DNA of 64,000 nucleotides from Sinorhizobium sp. B11 (GTDB taxonomy: Bacteria; Pseudomonadota; Alphaproteobacteria; Rhizobiales; Rhizobiaceae). Under the pieces are notes generated by a model. It had not been told where the DNA came from. It saw only the letters and a program-made list of their open reading frames with translations, and ran no database searches. The stretch is from positions 1,550,001-1,614,000 of the forward strand of contig CP091034.1 of assembly GCA_039725955.1 (NCBI GenBank). The letters are read 5' to 3'. The position numbers and the translations under genes were made by a program. Shown piece after piece: positions 24,778 through 33,497 of the stretch (positions are counted from its first letter, which is position 1; the number at the start of each line of letters is the position of its first letter).

Positions 24778-26094
24778 TCAGGCTCCAACGACGCTATCGA
24801 GTTCACGGTAATCCGGCAGGCTGCGGTCGATCACCTTGCCGCGGCGAAGCACAACGCGGTCAGACTGCGGACGGGAAAGGAATTCGCTCCAGCGCCTGGC
24901 GCTGAAGAGCACGAGATCGGCGGGGCTGCCGACGGCAATGCGGCTCATCTGCGGCCTGCCGGCAATCTTGGCCGGTGACGTCGTGACGACGCGTGCCGCG
25001 GTGTCGAGCGGATGATCAAGATGCAGGATGCGCACTGCCTCACGAAACACTTCGACCGGATCGAGATCGCCATAGGCGTAGAAGGGATCGCGTGTATTGT
25101 CGGAGGAGACAGCCGTCTCGACACCGGCAGCCGCCAGTTCCTTGAACAGCGTGACACCGCGCCAGCGCGGCGTGCGGCCGCGATAGCGATCCTGCAGGTA
25201 CATGTTGCACATCGGCAGCGAGATGACCGAAACCCCGGCCTTTTGAACCAGTTCGACCGTCCGTTGCGCGGTATCGTCATCCTGCCGCGCCAGCGAGCAG
25301 CAATGGCCTGCCGTCACCTTGCCTTCGAACCGGTTGCGCAGAACGGCTTCGGCGATCGCCTTCAATGTTTCTGCGCCAGGGTCGTCGGTCTCGTCGACAT
25401 GCAGATCGACATCGAGGCCGTTCTCCGCCGCCGCGCGCAAAAGCGTATCGAGCTGCCAGTCGAGCGCTGGTCCCATCCTGGTGACACCGCCAAGCAGCCC
25501 ACCCTTGTCCTTTACGACAGCAACGAGATCAGCGAAAAAAGCCTCGTCGACCATGTTGTCCAGCGGGAAGAGAGCGACCGCCTGCAAGGCGATCTTGTCT
25601 TTCCATTCCTCCCGGATCTCGGCAAAGACCTCGAAGGAGATACGGTGCTGGGGTGCCAGCGAATCCAGGTGCGTGCGGATAAGCCCAGTGCCGTGCGCAT
25701 AGGCTGAGCGCAGCGAAAATTCCATGCGCTTGCGCACATCCGCCGCCGACCAGTTCGCCTCGCGGTCCCGGCCGACCGCCTCCAGCGCACCCATGAAGGT
25801 TCCGTCGGGGTTGGGCTTGCGCGGCCAGATATGGCCCTTGTCCAGATGCGTATGGATATCTGCAAAGCAAGGCCACACCATGCCTTCCCGCATGTCGGAC
25901 TTGGCAAATTCGGCCGGCGCTGTTCCGGGAGGCAGGATTGCCGAGATGAGACCGTCGGCGATCACGATATCCGCCTTGACGAGGCCTTCATTGGCGACGG
26001 CAGCAAAGCCGCTGATGGCGACAGCCGGAAGCGTTGCGTTGGCGAGCACGAAACGGCCCGCATTCGGGGGGGACATGAAGGAATAGGTCATCAA
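24778..26094 (-). CDS. Cytosine-deaminase-like amidohydrolase
   Basis: 438-aa metal-dependent hydrolase of the CodA/isoguanine deaminase branch. Ligands are visible: DIHTHLDKG (HxH, near residue 81), DLHVDETDDPG (near 230, a hallmark of CodA-like enzymes), GHCCSLAR (near 265) and SSDNTRDPFYAYG (near 330, catalytic Asp). Expected chemistry is hydrolytic deamination or ring opening of an N-heterocycle such as a pyrimidine or creatinine-like compound. The gene overlaps the permease stop as ATGA (26091-26094). Fourth gene of the operon. Confidence 0.86.
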   Translation of the reverse strand: MMTYSFMSPPNAGRFVLANATLPAVAISGFAAVANEGLVKADIVIADGLISAILPPGTAPAEFAKSDMREGMVWPCFADIHTHLDKGHIWPRKPNPDGTFMGALEAVGRDREANWSAADVRKRMEFSLRSAYAHGTGLIRTHLDSLAPQHRISFEVFAEIREEWKDKIALQAVALFPLDNMVDEAFFADLVAVVKDKGGLLGGVTRMGPALDWQLDTLLRAAAENGLDVDLHVDETDDPGAETLKAIAEAVLRNRFEGKVTAGHCCSLARQDDDTAQRTVELVQKAGVSVISLPMCNMYLQDRYRGRTPRWRGVTLFKELAAAGVETAVSSDNTRDPFYAYGDLDPVEVFREAVRILHLDHPLDTAARVVTTSPAKIAGRPQMSRIAVGSPADLVLFSARRWSEFLSRPQSDRVVLRRGKVIDRSLPDYRELDSVVGA

Positions 26095-26948
26095 TTTTCC
26101 CGCTTCAGGCTGCTCTCATGCCAGCGATGCAGGCTGAGCCATGAAATGAAGGAGGTAATGGCGAAGATCGCGACGCCGAGCATGGACAGCATGAAGAGCG
26201 CGGCAAAAAGGCGGGGAATGTTCATGCGATATTGCGATTCCAGCAGACGGAAGGCGAGGCCGGAACCGGCACCCGCCGAACCTGCGGCGAATTCGGCAAC
26301 CACGGCGGCAATCAGCGCTAGGCCGCCGCCGATGCGAAGCCCGGTCATGAAATAGGGCTGGGCGGCCGGGATCTTCAGGTAGATCAGCGTCTGCCAGCGC
26401 GAGGCGCCGTAGAGTTCGAAGAGGTTGATGAGATTATGATCGACACTCTTCAGGCCCTGGACCATGTTGGACAGGATCGGGAAAAAGGCGACAAGGAAGG
26501 CGCAGATCAGGAGCGCCACCTGCGTCGACGGCGCGTAGATCAGGATCAGCGGTGAGATCGCCACGATCGGTGTGACTTGCAGGATGACAGCGAGCGGATA
26601 GAAGGCGATTTCGATCCAGCGCGATTGCACCAGGAAGATCGCAAATCCCACGCCCCCGATCAGTGCCAGGACAAGCGATATCAAGGTGATCTGCGTGGTG
26701 ACCCAGAGGGCGGGGGCAAGTGTGCCCCAGTCATGGATGAAGGCCGCTGCCACAGCGCCAGGGCCGGGCAGGATATAGGGCGGAACACCCGAGAGCACGA
26801 CGTAGAACTCCCAGATAACGATCAGCACGCCGATCACCAGAAAAGGCACAGCGATGCGAAGCGCCAGATCGCGCCTCTTTGCGTTGATCGGATTGGGAAC
26901 GGACAGGGGCGCGGTCTCGCTTGTTTCGATGCTCTCGACGCTCATCAA
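26091..26948 (-). CDS. ABC transporter permease (SsuC/TauC type)
   Basis: 285-aa inner-membrane permease with about six hydrophobic segments of the BPD_transp_1 family. The EAA-type loop reads ELYGASRWQTLIYLKIPAAQPYFMTGLRIGGGLA, ending in the G-x9-IP-pattern that contacts the ATPase. It belongs to the branch that transports sulfonates, taurine and pyrimidine/thiamine precursors. Start and stop overlap its neighbours by 4 bp, so it is tightly coupled to the ATPase gene. Confidence 0.92.
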   Translation of the reverse strand: MMSVESIETSETAPLSVPNPINAKRRDLALRIAVPFLVIGVLIVIWEFYVVLSGVPPYILPGPGAVAAAFIHDWGTLAPALWVTTQITLISLVLALIGGVGFAIFLVQSRWIEIAFYPLAVILQVTPIVAISPLILIYAPSTQVALLICAFLVAFFPILSNMVQGLKSVDHNLINLFELYGASRWQTLIYLKIPAAQPYFMTGLRIGGGLALIAAVVAEFAAGSAGAGSGLAFRLLESQYRMNIPRLFAALFMLSMLGVAIFAITSFISWLSLHRWHESSLKREN

Positions 26949-27769
26949 TGTTCCTCCGCTCCGCCTATCGCCTCGATCAGCGAACGCGATGCCGTCTCGC
27001 AGGCCCGACGGTATTCTTCCGAGGTCCGGTAATGCGAATCCCGCTCAAGGCTTGTTGTCAGCGGAAAATCCGCATGGACGCGGCCCGGCCGCGCCTTCAT
27101 CACCACGATGCGGTTGGAAAGATAGGCAGACTCGAAGACGGAGTGCGTCACGAAGATCACGGTGATGCCCGTCGCTTTCCACAGCCGCAGAACGTCGTCA
27201 TTGAGCTTCTGGCGCGTGATTTCGTCGAGCGCTGCAAAGGGCTCATCCATCAGCAGCAGTTTTGGTTTGGTCACCAGCGCGCGGGCAATCGACACACGCA
27301 TCTTCATGCCGCCGGAGAGTTCCCGCGGATAGGCATCGGCGAAATCCTGCAGGCCGACGGTCGCAAGGACCTCCGTGATCCGATCCCTGGCCTGCGCCTT
27401 GGAAACGCCGCGCAGTTTCAGCGGCAGGTAGACATTGCCGAACACGGTCTTCCACGGCATCAGCGTCGGTTCCTGGAAGACGAAACCGATATCGCCCTCC
27501 GGCAGGCCCTGCGAATTGATGCGCGAACTTGGCCAGTCGATCTTGCCCGACGTGGCGTCGCCGAGACCGGCGATGATGCGTAGTGCCGTGGATTTACCGC
27601 AGCCGGAAGGGCCGAGAAGGCTGATGAATTCACCGCTCTCGACCGTCAGCGACATGCCCGAAAGCGCGATCGTGCCGCTGGAAAAGACCTTCGAGACCGA
27701 CTGCATGACGACCAGCGGCCGCTTGCGAGTCTCCTTCGAAGGCGCCGCCTTGGTTTCCGCTAGGGACAT
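26945..27769 (-). CDS. ABC transporter ATP-binding protein
   Basis: 274-aa nucleotide-binding subunit. Walker A LLGPSGCGKSTALR, Q-loop VFQEPTLMPW, signature LSGGMKMRVSIARAL, Walker B LLLMDEPFAALD and switch histidine FVTHSVFESAYL are all present. The sequence type (SsuB/TauB/ThiZ) matches the permease beside it. Powers uptake of the ligand carried by the NMT1/THI5-type binding protein encoded immediately upstream. Confidence 0.93.
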   Translation of the reverse strand: MSLAETKAAPSKETRKRPLVVMQSVSKVFSSGTIALSGMSLTVESGEFISLLGPSGCGKSTALRIIAGLGDATSGKIDWPSSRINSQGLPEGDIGFVFQEPTLMPWKTVFGNVYLPLKLRGVSKAQARDRITEVLATVGLQDFADAYPRELSGGMKMRVSIARALVTKPKLLLMDEPFAALDEITRQKLNDDVLRLWKATGITVIFVTHSVFESAYLSNRIVVMKARPGRVHADFPLTTSLERDSHYRTSEEYRRACETASRSLIEAIGGAEEH

Positions 27770-27836
27770 TCTCTCGCTCTTTTATCGAAGGGGAAGCGGC
27801 CCGCCGCCGGGTGGCGACAGGCCCGCCTTGGGAGGC

Positions 27837-28853
27837 TTATTTCTTCAGCGATGCGCCGACGTTCTTGCAGACGAATTTCGTCGTAAAGGCTTTGGTATAG
27901 TCGGTCTCAGGCTTGAAGACCTTGATCGCTACCATTTCGTCGAAGAACTTCTTGTAGTGAGCGTCGGTAATGCAGCCGATGCCCTTGTCCAGGCCGTCGC
28001 CGGACTCGATGATGCCGTATTCCTTCATCTTGGCGATCGAATAGGCGATCTGGCCATCCGTCATTTCCGGATTGTCCTTCTTGATCAGCGCATTGGCCTT
28101 GCTGTTGTCGCCGTAGAGATAGCTGTACCAGCCCTCGATAGAGGCATCGACGAAGCGCTGCACGACGTCAGGCTTGGTATCGACCATCTGCTGGGTCGTG
28201 GTGATCATCGTCGAATAGGGCGAATAGCCGTTGTCGGCGAGCAGGAAGACCTTCGGCTCCCAGCCGGTCTGATTCTGGATCTCGTAAGGCTCCGAGGTCA
28301 GGTAGCCCTGCTGGGCGGATTGCTTGTCGGCAAGAAACGGGCCTGGATTGAAGTTGTAGGGCTTGTACTGCTCGTCCTTGAACCCCGGAAAATTTGCTTT
28401 CATCCACTCGAAATAGGTGAGGTAGCCATCCTTGCTGAGGAACAGGCTCTTCAGTTTCGCAAGATCCCCGAACTTGTCGATGCCGACGTCAGGATGAGCG
28501 ATCAGGATCTGCGGGTCCTTCTGAAAGATCGCGGCAACGTCGACAAGCGGAATACCCTGTTCGACGGCGGAGATTTCGCCCTGCGGCCCGCCCATGTAGA
28601 AGTCGATCTTGCCGGAGATCAGCAGCGCGTTGTTGGCGGCATTCGGCCCGCCCTGCACGATAGAGACATCAAGGCCGTATTTTGCATAGGTTCCGTCGGC
28701 GACTGCCTGATAGAAGCCGCCATGCTCTGCCTGTGCCAGCCAGTTGGTGCCATAGCTGACCTTGTCCAGCGCATGGCCCGGTACACTGGCGACAAGCATG
28801 CCGCCAAGCCCAAGAAGGGCAGAAAATACGGATGTTTTCAATCTGTTGGACAT
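27837..28853 (-). CDS. NMT1/THI5-family ABC substrate-binding protein
   Basis: 338-aa periplasmic binding protein with a Sec signal (KTSVFSALLGLGGMLVAS ... PGHA, cleavage near residue 28). The mature protein opens VSYGTNWLAQAEHGGFYQAVADG-like, the THI5/NMT1 ligand pattern seen in hydroxymethylpyrimidine and riboflavin-precursor importers, then GPNAANNALLISGKIDFYMG. This favours a pyrimidine-like ligand, but related proteins bind sulfonates and other compounds. First gene of the six-gene operon. The LysR-linked element lies 81-118 bp upstream. Confidence 0.88.
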   Translation of the reverse strand: MSNRLKTSVFSALLGLGGMLVASVPGHALDKVSYGTNWLAQAEHGGFYQAVADGTYAKYGLDVSIVQGGPNAANNALLISGKIDFYMGGPQGEISAVEQGIPLVDVAAIFQKDPQILIAHPDVGIDKFGDLAKLKSLFLSKDGYLTYFEWMKANFPGFKDEQYKPYNFNPGPFLADKQSAQQGYLTSEPYEIQNQTGWEPKVFLLADNGYSPYSTMITTTQQMVDTKPDVVQRFVDASIEGWYSYLYGDNSKANALIKKDNPEMTDGQIAYSIAKMKEYGIIESGDGLDKGIGCITDAHYKKFFDEMVAIKVFKPETDYTKAFTTKFVCKNVGASLKK

Positions 28854-28933
28854 GGCGGCGTTCCCCTTCTGGTGCCTTGGAAGCTCGTTTTCGGCCCCCG
28901 ATTTTCTTCATTTGAGCGATTGCTTCGCTCTTT

Positions 28934-28971
28934 GAAAAGCATCAAAATTCGTGCGCAACGATGCCTTTTTG
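28934..28971 (-). promoter_or_regulatory. Bipartite element A upstream of the importer operon
   Basis: GAAAAGCATC (28934-28943), 18 bp, TGCCTTTTTG (28962-28971) as written on the plus strand. The same two decamers with the same 18-bp spacer recur at 30841-30878 before the creatininase gene. The arms are partly inverted (AAAAGCATC / GATGCCTTTTT). It lies between the operon and the LysR gene, so it is the likely binding site of that regulator. Confidence 0.65.
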
Positions 28972-29036
28972 GCATCTCACCTGATGTCTGTGCCTAATTT
29001 GGGCGCCGTGCTTAAAAACGATGCAACGAGGTCTCG

Positions 29037-29987
29037 ATGCTGCACTCCAGAAAGCTTCTGTACATCAACGAGATCGCCCGCACCGGCTCGATCCGGAAGG
29101 CTGCCGCGCGTCTCAACGTCGCTTCTTCGGCGATCAACCGGCAGATACTGGCTCTCGAACAGGAAATGGGTGCGCCGCTCTTCGAGCGTCTGCCGCGCGG
29201 CTTGCGGCTGACGGCCGCCGGCGAACTCTGCATCGAGCATATCAGAGAGGTTCTGAAGAATTACGAGCGGCTGGAAGGTCGCATCAAGAGCCTGAAGATG
29301 CAGCAGGCCGGCAAGGTGCGATTGGTGACGACGGTCGGTCTTGCCGCGGGACCGTTGCCGGAAATCATCGCCCGCTTCCAGTCCGAGCATCCGCGCGTTT
29401 TCATCCATCTGCGCAACGATGCCGGCACGATGACCGTCAATCCGGTTCTGTCGGGTGAGGTGGATATCGGCCTCGGTTTCAATATTCAGGCCACACCCGG
29501 CATCCGCACGCTCGGCAATTTCGATATCCCGATCGGCGTTGTCCTGCCGCCTGGCCATCCCCTGATCGGACCCGGTCCGATCAGCCTTGCCGATGTCGTG
29601 CAGGAGCGGCTTGTGCTTGCGCAGCAGGGCACCAGCCTGCGTGAGGTCATCAACCTCGCAATGGCGAGGCTCGATATTCCTGTCGAGCCGGTTCTGGAGA
29701 CCAACGCTTCGGAAATGCTGAAGAAACTGGTCAAATGCGGGGCAGGGCTCTCCATGCTGAACCCGCTTGATGTTATCACCGAGTGCCGCCAGGGCGAACT
29801 GGTATTCCGCCCGATTGCCGAGCCGCACAGCCGCCATCAGCCGATGAAGCTCTTTGCCCGTGCCCGGGCGCCGCTCGATTCCGCCACCAGCCTCTTCGTT
29901 GAATACTTGCTGGCCGAGCTTGCCGGCCTTGTTCAGGAACTGCAGGCCAAGGGACACATCCCGCTGGAGCGTCCTGTCGTTGCCTGA
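29037..29987 (+). CDS. LysR-family regulator of the importer/creatininase regulon
   Basis: 316-aa LysR-type regulator. The HTH reads LLYINEIARTGSIRKAAARLNVASSAINRQI (residues 7-37), with the family ending MGAPLFERLPRGLRLT; the C-terminal half is a periplasmic-binding-like effector domain. An ATG preceded by GAGG (5-nt spacing) sets the start. Divergent from the binding-protein gene and convergent with the creatininase gene, whose stop codon abuts its own. Two copies of one upstream element bracket it, so it probably controls both units. Confidence 0.9.
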   Translation: MLHSRKLLYINEIARTGSIRKAAARLNVASSAINRQILALEQEMGAPLFERLPRGLRLTAAGELCIEHIREVLKNYERLEGRIKSLKMQQAGKVRLVTTVGLAAGPLPEIIARFQSEHPRVFIHLRNDAGTMTVNPVLSGEVDIGLGFNIQATPGIRTLGNFDIPIGVVLPPGHPLIGPGPISLADVVQERLVLAQQGTSLREVINLAMARLDIPVEPVLETNASEMLKKLVKCGAGLSMLNPLDVITECRQGELVFRPIAEPHSRHQPMKLFARARAPLDSATSLFVEYLLAELAGLVQELQAKGHIPLERPVVA

Positions 29988-30785
29988 CTATCGCGAATAG
30001 AGGTTGGAGAGCGGATAGCGCTTCAGGTCACGGAGAAGCTCGATAAAGCCCTTCACCTGATGGCGGCAGATCGCTTCACCCTTTTCGGCCGTTCCCTTCA
30101 AGGCGTCGCCGACAACGCCGTTCGGATTGAGATCATGCGCGATCCAGGCGAGCGAATGCGGCGGCAGCGGCTGGATATATTGCGATTGCTCGCGCATCCA
30201 TTCAGCCTTCGATGTGAAATTCTCAGCCTTCTCCATCCGCACCAGTTCCGGCCGGAAATGCAGCATCAGCGAGGTTTCCACCTCGCCGCCATGAATGCCG
30301 TAGCGTGTCTCGTGCTCGCTGATCATGCCGTCAGGATTGCCGAAGCGGCCCCATTGTGTGGAAACGACGGCCATCTGGTGGCGCACGCGCAACTCGCGCG
30401 CGACGATGCTCATGATATCGACATTGCCACCATGCGAGTTGACGATGACGAGCTTGCGCAGCCCGGCCTCCGCCACCTTCGCGCCAATCGCCGTCCAGAC
30501 GGGGATTAGCAGCTCGGCGCCGAGGGAAAGCGTGCCTGGACCATAGACATGCTCATTGGCCTTGCCGATTTCCTGGGTTGGCAAGACAAGGATATCGAGG
30601 TCGTCGGGCCGTTGCCGGCGCAGTTCCGCCAGCATGCCGTTGGCGATCGCCACATCGGTTGCTATGGGCAGATGCGGACCGTGTTGCTCTGTCGAAGCGA
30701 TCGGCAGGATGGCGATGGTCGTATCGGCGGAAAGAGCGGCAAAATCATAAGTGTTCAGTTCATTCCAATAGAATGGTGTCGCCAT
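29988..30785 (-). CDS. Creatininase-family amidohydrolase
   Basis: 265-aa protein of the creatininase/MftE/ArfB family, metal-dependent hydrolases of cyclic amides and formamides. The metal ligands are recognisable: IASTEQHGPHLPIATD (Glu, His, Asp), VNSHGGN (His) and GIHGGEVETS (Glu). Start MATPFYWNEL at 30785 has GAGG upstream; an in-frame ATG at 30806 is possible. Transcribed alone, but with the same upstream element as the importer operon, so it probably opens or deformylates the imported compound. True creatininase activity is only one possibility. Confidence 0.86.
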   Translation of the reverse strand: MATPFYWNELNTYDFAALSADTTIAILPIASTEQHGPHLPIATDVAIANGMLAELRRQRPDDLDILVLPTQEIGKANEHVYGPGTLSLGAELLIPVWTAIGAKVAEAGLRKLVIVNSHGGNVDIMSIVARELRVRHQMAVVSTQWGRFGNPDGMISEHETRYGIHGGEVETSLMLHFRPELVRMEKAENFTSKAEWMREQSQYIQPLPPHSLAWIAHDLNPNGVVGDALKGTAEKGEAICRHQVKGFIELLRDLKRYPLSNLYSR

Positions 30786-30840
30786 CGCCGCTTCCCTCTT
30801 TGTCATTCTTCGATAGTGAGTAGGGAATAACGCGGCATGC

Positions 30841-30878
30841 GAAAAGCATCGATTTGTGCGCGCGCCGCTGCCTTTTTG
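30841..30878 (-). promoter_or_regulatory. Bipartite element B upstream of the creatininase gene
   Basis: GAAAAGCATC (30841-30850), 18 bp, TGCCTTTTTG (30869-30878), identical in both decamers and in spacing to the element at 28934-28971, and in the same orientation relative to the downstream minus-strand gene. GTGCGC also recurs inside both spacers. It is 56 bp upstream of the creatininase start. Confidence 0.65.
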
Positions 30879-31062
30879 CGTGCATGATGCCGGTAGTCCG
30901 ATGTCAGGTCATCTTTGGAGCTGGAAATAAATATTCCGCCGCTGGCCCATTCGAGGAAGGCTTTCGTTTGACCGCGCTCGGCGCAGGTCTGTAGATAGTC
31001 ATCTGCACGCAGAACTGCCTGTGAGTGCTCAGATTTAACGATCCGCAATTGGAGGACCGACC

Positions 31063-31722
31063 ATGAGCCTACGTATCAACGATATTGCTCCCGATTTCAC
31101 CGCCGACACCACCCAGGGCCCCGTTCAGTTCCATGACTGGATCGGCAGCGGCTGGGCGGTTCTCTTCTCGCATCCGAAGAACTTTACGCCGGTTTGCACG
31201 ACCGAGCTCGGCACCATGGCCGGCCTCGAGGGCGAGTTCAAGAAGCGCGGCGTCAAGATCATCGGCATTTCCGTCGATCCGGTCGAAAGCCACGGCAAGT
31301 GGAAGAACGACATCAAGACGGCAACCGGCTTCGATGTCGAATATCCGCTGATCGGCGACAAGGACCTCAAGGTCGCCAAGCTCTACGACATGCTGCCGGC
31401 CGGCGCCGGCGAAAGCTCCGAAGGCCGCACGCCCGCCGACAACGCCACCGTGCGCTCCGTCTTCGTCATCGGCCCGGACAAGAAGATCAAGCTGATCCTC
31501 ACATACCCGATGACGACGGGCCGCAATTTCAACGAGATCCTGCGCGCCATCGACTCCATCCAGCTGACCGCCAAGCACCAGGTTGCGACGCCCGCCAACT
31601 GGAACCAGGGCGACGACGTCATCATCACCGCCGCCGTCTCCAACGAAGACGCCATCGCCCGCTTCGGCTCCTTCGATACGGTTCTGCCTTATCTCCGCAA
31701 GACCAAGCAGCCGTCTGCGTAA
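31063..31722 (+). CDS. Peroxiredoxin, 1-Cys (Prx6) type
   Basis: 219-aa thiol peroxidase. Start MSLRINDIAPDFTADTTQGP; the peroxidatic site is HPKNFTPVCTTELG (Cys near residue 46), with the Thr and downstream Arg of the PxxxT/SxxC...R site. No resolving CxxC follows, and the length with a C-terminal domain (NFNEILRAIDSIQ and beyond) is that of Prx6-type enzymes reducing H2O2 and organic hydroperoxides. GGAGG precedes the ATG. Followed by a strong terminator. Confidence 0.92.
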   Translation: MSLRINDIAPDFTADTTQGPVQFHDWIGSGWAVLFSHPKNFTPVCTTELGTMAGLEGEFKKRGVKIIGISVDPVESHGKWKNDIKTATGFDVEYPLIGDKDLKVAKLYDMLPAGAGESSEGRTPADNATVRSVFVIGPDKKIKLILTYPMTTGRNFNEILRAIDSIQLTAKHQVATPANWNQGDDVIITAAVSNEDAIARFGSFDTVLPYLRKTKQPSA

Positions 31723-31758
31723 GTTCGCGCGGGAAAAACAATCCGATTTTGAATCAAA

Positions 31759-31787
31759 AAAGACGCCCTGGTTTCCGGGGCGTCTTT
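31759..31787 (+). terminator. Terminator after the peroxiredoxin gene
   Basis: 10-bp stem AAAGACGCCC / GGGCGTCTTT with a 9-nt loop, followed by a short T-rich stretch. Confidence 0.85.
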
Positions 31788-31847
31788 GTTTGTCGACGAC
31801 GGTGTCTGCTGCTGACGCGGTTTCTGAGCCGGACGATTGCTTTCCGC

Positions 31848-31946
31848 CTATTTGCTGGAAGTGATGCTCGCAAAGGCAAGGCCGGCTGCGAAAAGCGCAA
31901 AGGCGGCGACAACGCCGCTGACGATAATGATGGTCTCTGTTGGCAT
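31848..31946 (-). CDS. 32-aa single-span membrane protein
   Basis: Very short gene: 32 codons, beginning MPTETIIIVSGVV and continuing as one hydrophobic helix (IIIVSGVVAAFALFAAGLAFA, residues 6-26) with a short polar tail ending TSSK. GGAG lies 6 nt before the ATG. Similar minimal one-helix proteins that begin M-P/S-T-E-T occur in other rhizobia as I recall. It probably inserts in the inner membrane; no role is known. Confidence 0.6.
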   Translation of the reverse strand: MPTETIIIVSGVVAAFALFAAGLAFASITSSK

Positions 31947-32023
31947 GAGGATCTCCGTTGGCTGTGAACGGAGATTACGTCTGCTTCGTCGCGCGTCGTT
32001 GAGCGAGATCAAGTCCTTGACGT

Positions 32024-32572
32024 CTATTCTGAAGGCGTCACACGCGTCCAGAATTCGTTGAACGCGACGGAATCGAAGAAGGCCGAGGCGCGCACGATAC
32101 GGTCTTCGCGCATGTCGAGGAACCAGGCATAAGTATTGACATAAGGTTTCCCATCCCGGGCGATGCCTCGGGCATCGAAAAAGACGATCACGGTGTCGCC
32201 ATCGGCATAGACGTTGCGTATCACGGGTTTCAGCGGGGCCTTCATGCGGGCGTTGAACGGCCGGATCACCTCGCGCAGGAACGCCTCGCGGCTCGGATAG
32301 GTCTTCGATGCCAGCGAATAGCCCTCGATCGTCCAGCGGGCGTCGTCGGCGAGAAGGTCGTAAGGGCTGCCTGTACCTGATGCCCATGCCTCAAAGCCGG
32401 CCTCGACGGCCGCCTTGTTGCGACGCTCGGTTTCGGTTGGCGTCTGCGAGGCGGCGCGGGCTTCGAGCCCGATCAGGGCGAGGATCGCGGCTGCGATGCC
32501 GAGGGCAGCGTTGAAGATACGACGAACAAAGGGTGCCGGGCTGTGGAGCGTTGCGCTTGCGGTGATGGACAT
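32024..32572 (-). CDS. SnoaL/NTF2-like protein with N-terminal signal anchor
   Basis: 182 aa. A hydrophobic segment (RIFNAALGIAAAILALIGLEARA, residues 18-40) is a signal peptide or anchor, followed by an NTF2-like fold: NKAAVEAGFEAWASGTGSPYDLLADDARWTIEG, then VYADGDTVIVFFDARG and YVNTYAWFLDMREDRIVRASAFFDS. Small extracytoplasmic pocket protein, possibly an isomerase or binding protein. Third gene of the minus-strand set with GlcG-like and SDR genes. Confidence 0.8.
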   Translation of the reverse strand: MSITASATLHSPAPFVRRIFNAALGIAAAILALIGLEARAASQTPTETERRNKAAVEAGFEAWASGTGSPYDLLADDARWTIEGYSLASKTYPSREAFLREVIRPFNARMKAPLKPVIRNVYADGDTVIVFFDARGIARDGKPYVNTYAWFLDMREDRIVRASAFFDSVAFNEFWTRVTPSE

Positions 32573-32650
32573 GCCTTCCTCCTGAGTTGGATCGACGACG
32601 CGGCACCCATTAGGAGGTGCCGCTTGCGGCGCTTGCCGCCGGTGATCTGC

Positions 32651-33460
32651 TTAGATCCGGTTTTCCCAGGCATTGAGCTGATGCTCCTTAAGCATGTCCT
32701 CGATAACCTTCGGGACGACGTTGCGGAACTTGCCGGTATCGGCCGGGACGATCTCGATCATCCGCTCGATCATTTCCGCCGGGTCCATCTTGCCTTCGGG
32801 GGTGGCAAAGAAGTCGTCGAAGCCGCTGCGCAGTTCGGCCCGCTTGGTAAAGTTCTTGCTGTCATCGAGCCAGCGGAACGGATTGTCGGCCATCGTTTCG
32901 TTGTAGCCGGTGTAATAAGCACCCGGATTGATCGTCTGGATCTTGATGCCGTAGGGGCCGAGTTCCTGCTGCAGCGCTTCGGCGATCGATTCCAGAGCAT
33001 GCTTGGTAGAGACATAGGTCCCCCAGTTGGCCGGAGTGAACAGGCCGCCCATCGAGGAGGTGAAGACCACCTTCTTGCCATGGTTCTTGCCTTCGCGGAT
33101 CCAGCGCTGAACGACGCCCTGGGTCAGTACCAGCGGCAGGAAGACGTTGACTTCGTAGTTCTTGCGCACGAGCTCGACCGGGATTTCCCAGACCGGGCCG
33201 GCTTCGCCCATGCCGGCATTGTTCCAGAGAACGTCAAAATCCCAACGTTGCGCCTGCCTGATATCGTAGGGGTCGGTGAGGTCGAGGCGTTCGACGTGGA
33301 AGTTTTCCAGGCCGAGGGCGGCGGCTTCTTCGCGCAGCGGCGTGACCTGCGAGGAGACCTGCGCCGTCGCGATGATGGTGTGGCCGTTCTTGGCCATGCC
33401 GAGGGCGGCAGCCTTGCCGAAGCCTGAGCCTGCGCCAGTAATGAGAATGGTCTTCGTCAT
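32651..33460 (-). CDS. SDR-family oxidoreductase
   Basis: 269-aa short-chain dehydrogenase. Start MTKTILITGAGSGFGKAAALGMA gives the TGxxxGxG motif; NNAGMGEAGP follows near residue 79 and the catalytic YVSTKHALESIAEALQQELGPYGI block lies near residue 145. The upstream extension in the same frame is not SDR-like, so the ATG at 33460 is used. Between a GlcG-like gene and an NTF2-like gene on the same strand; the trio suggests a small oxidative detoxification or aldehyde-metabolism unit. Confidence 0.88.
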   Translation of the reverse strand: MTKTILITGAGSGFGKAAALGMAKNGHTIIATAQVSSQVTPLREEAAALGLENFHVERLDLTDPYDIRQAQRWDFDVLWNNAGMGEAGPVWEIPVELVRKNYEVNVFLPLVLTQGVVQRWIREGKNHGKKVVFTSSMGGLFTPANWGTYVSTKHALESIAEALQQELGPYGIKIQTINPGAYYTGYNETMADNPFRWLDDSKNFTKRAELRSGFDDFFATPEGKMDPAEMIERMIEIVPADTGKFRNVVPKVIEDMLKEHQLNAWENRI

Positions 33461-33497
33461 GATGACTTCCTTCGATGCGCTTGGGGTTGAAAATACT

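Noticed and set aside
30803..31048. 81-codon minus-strand frame with TTG start
   Set aside because: It runs through the creatininase control element and has no family resemblance or ribosome site.
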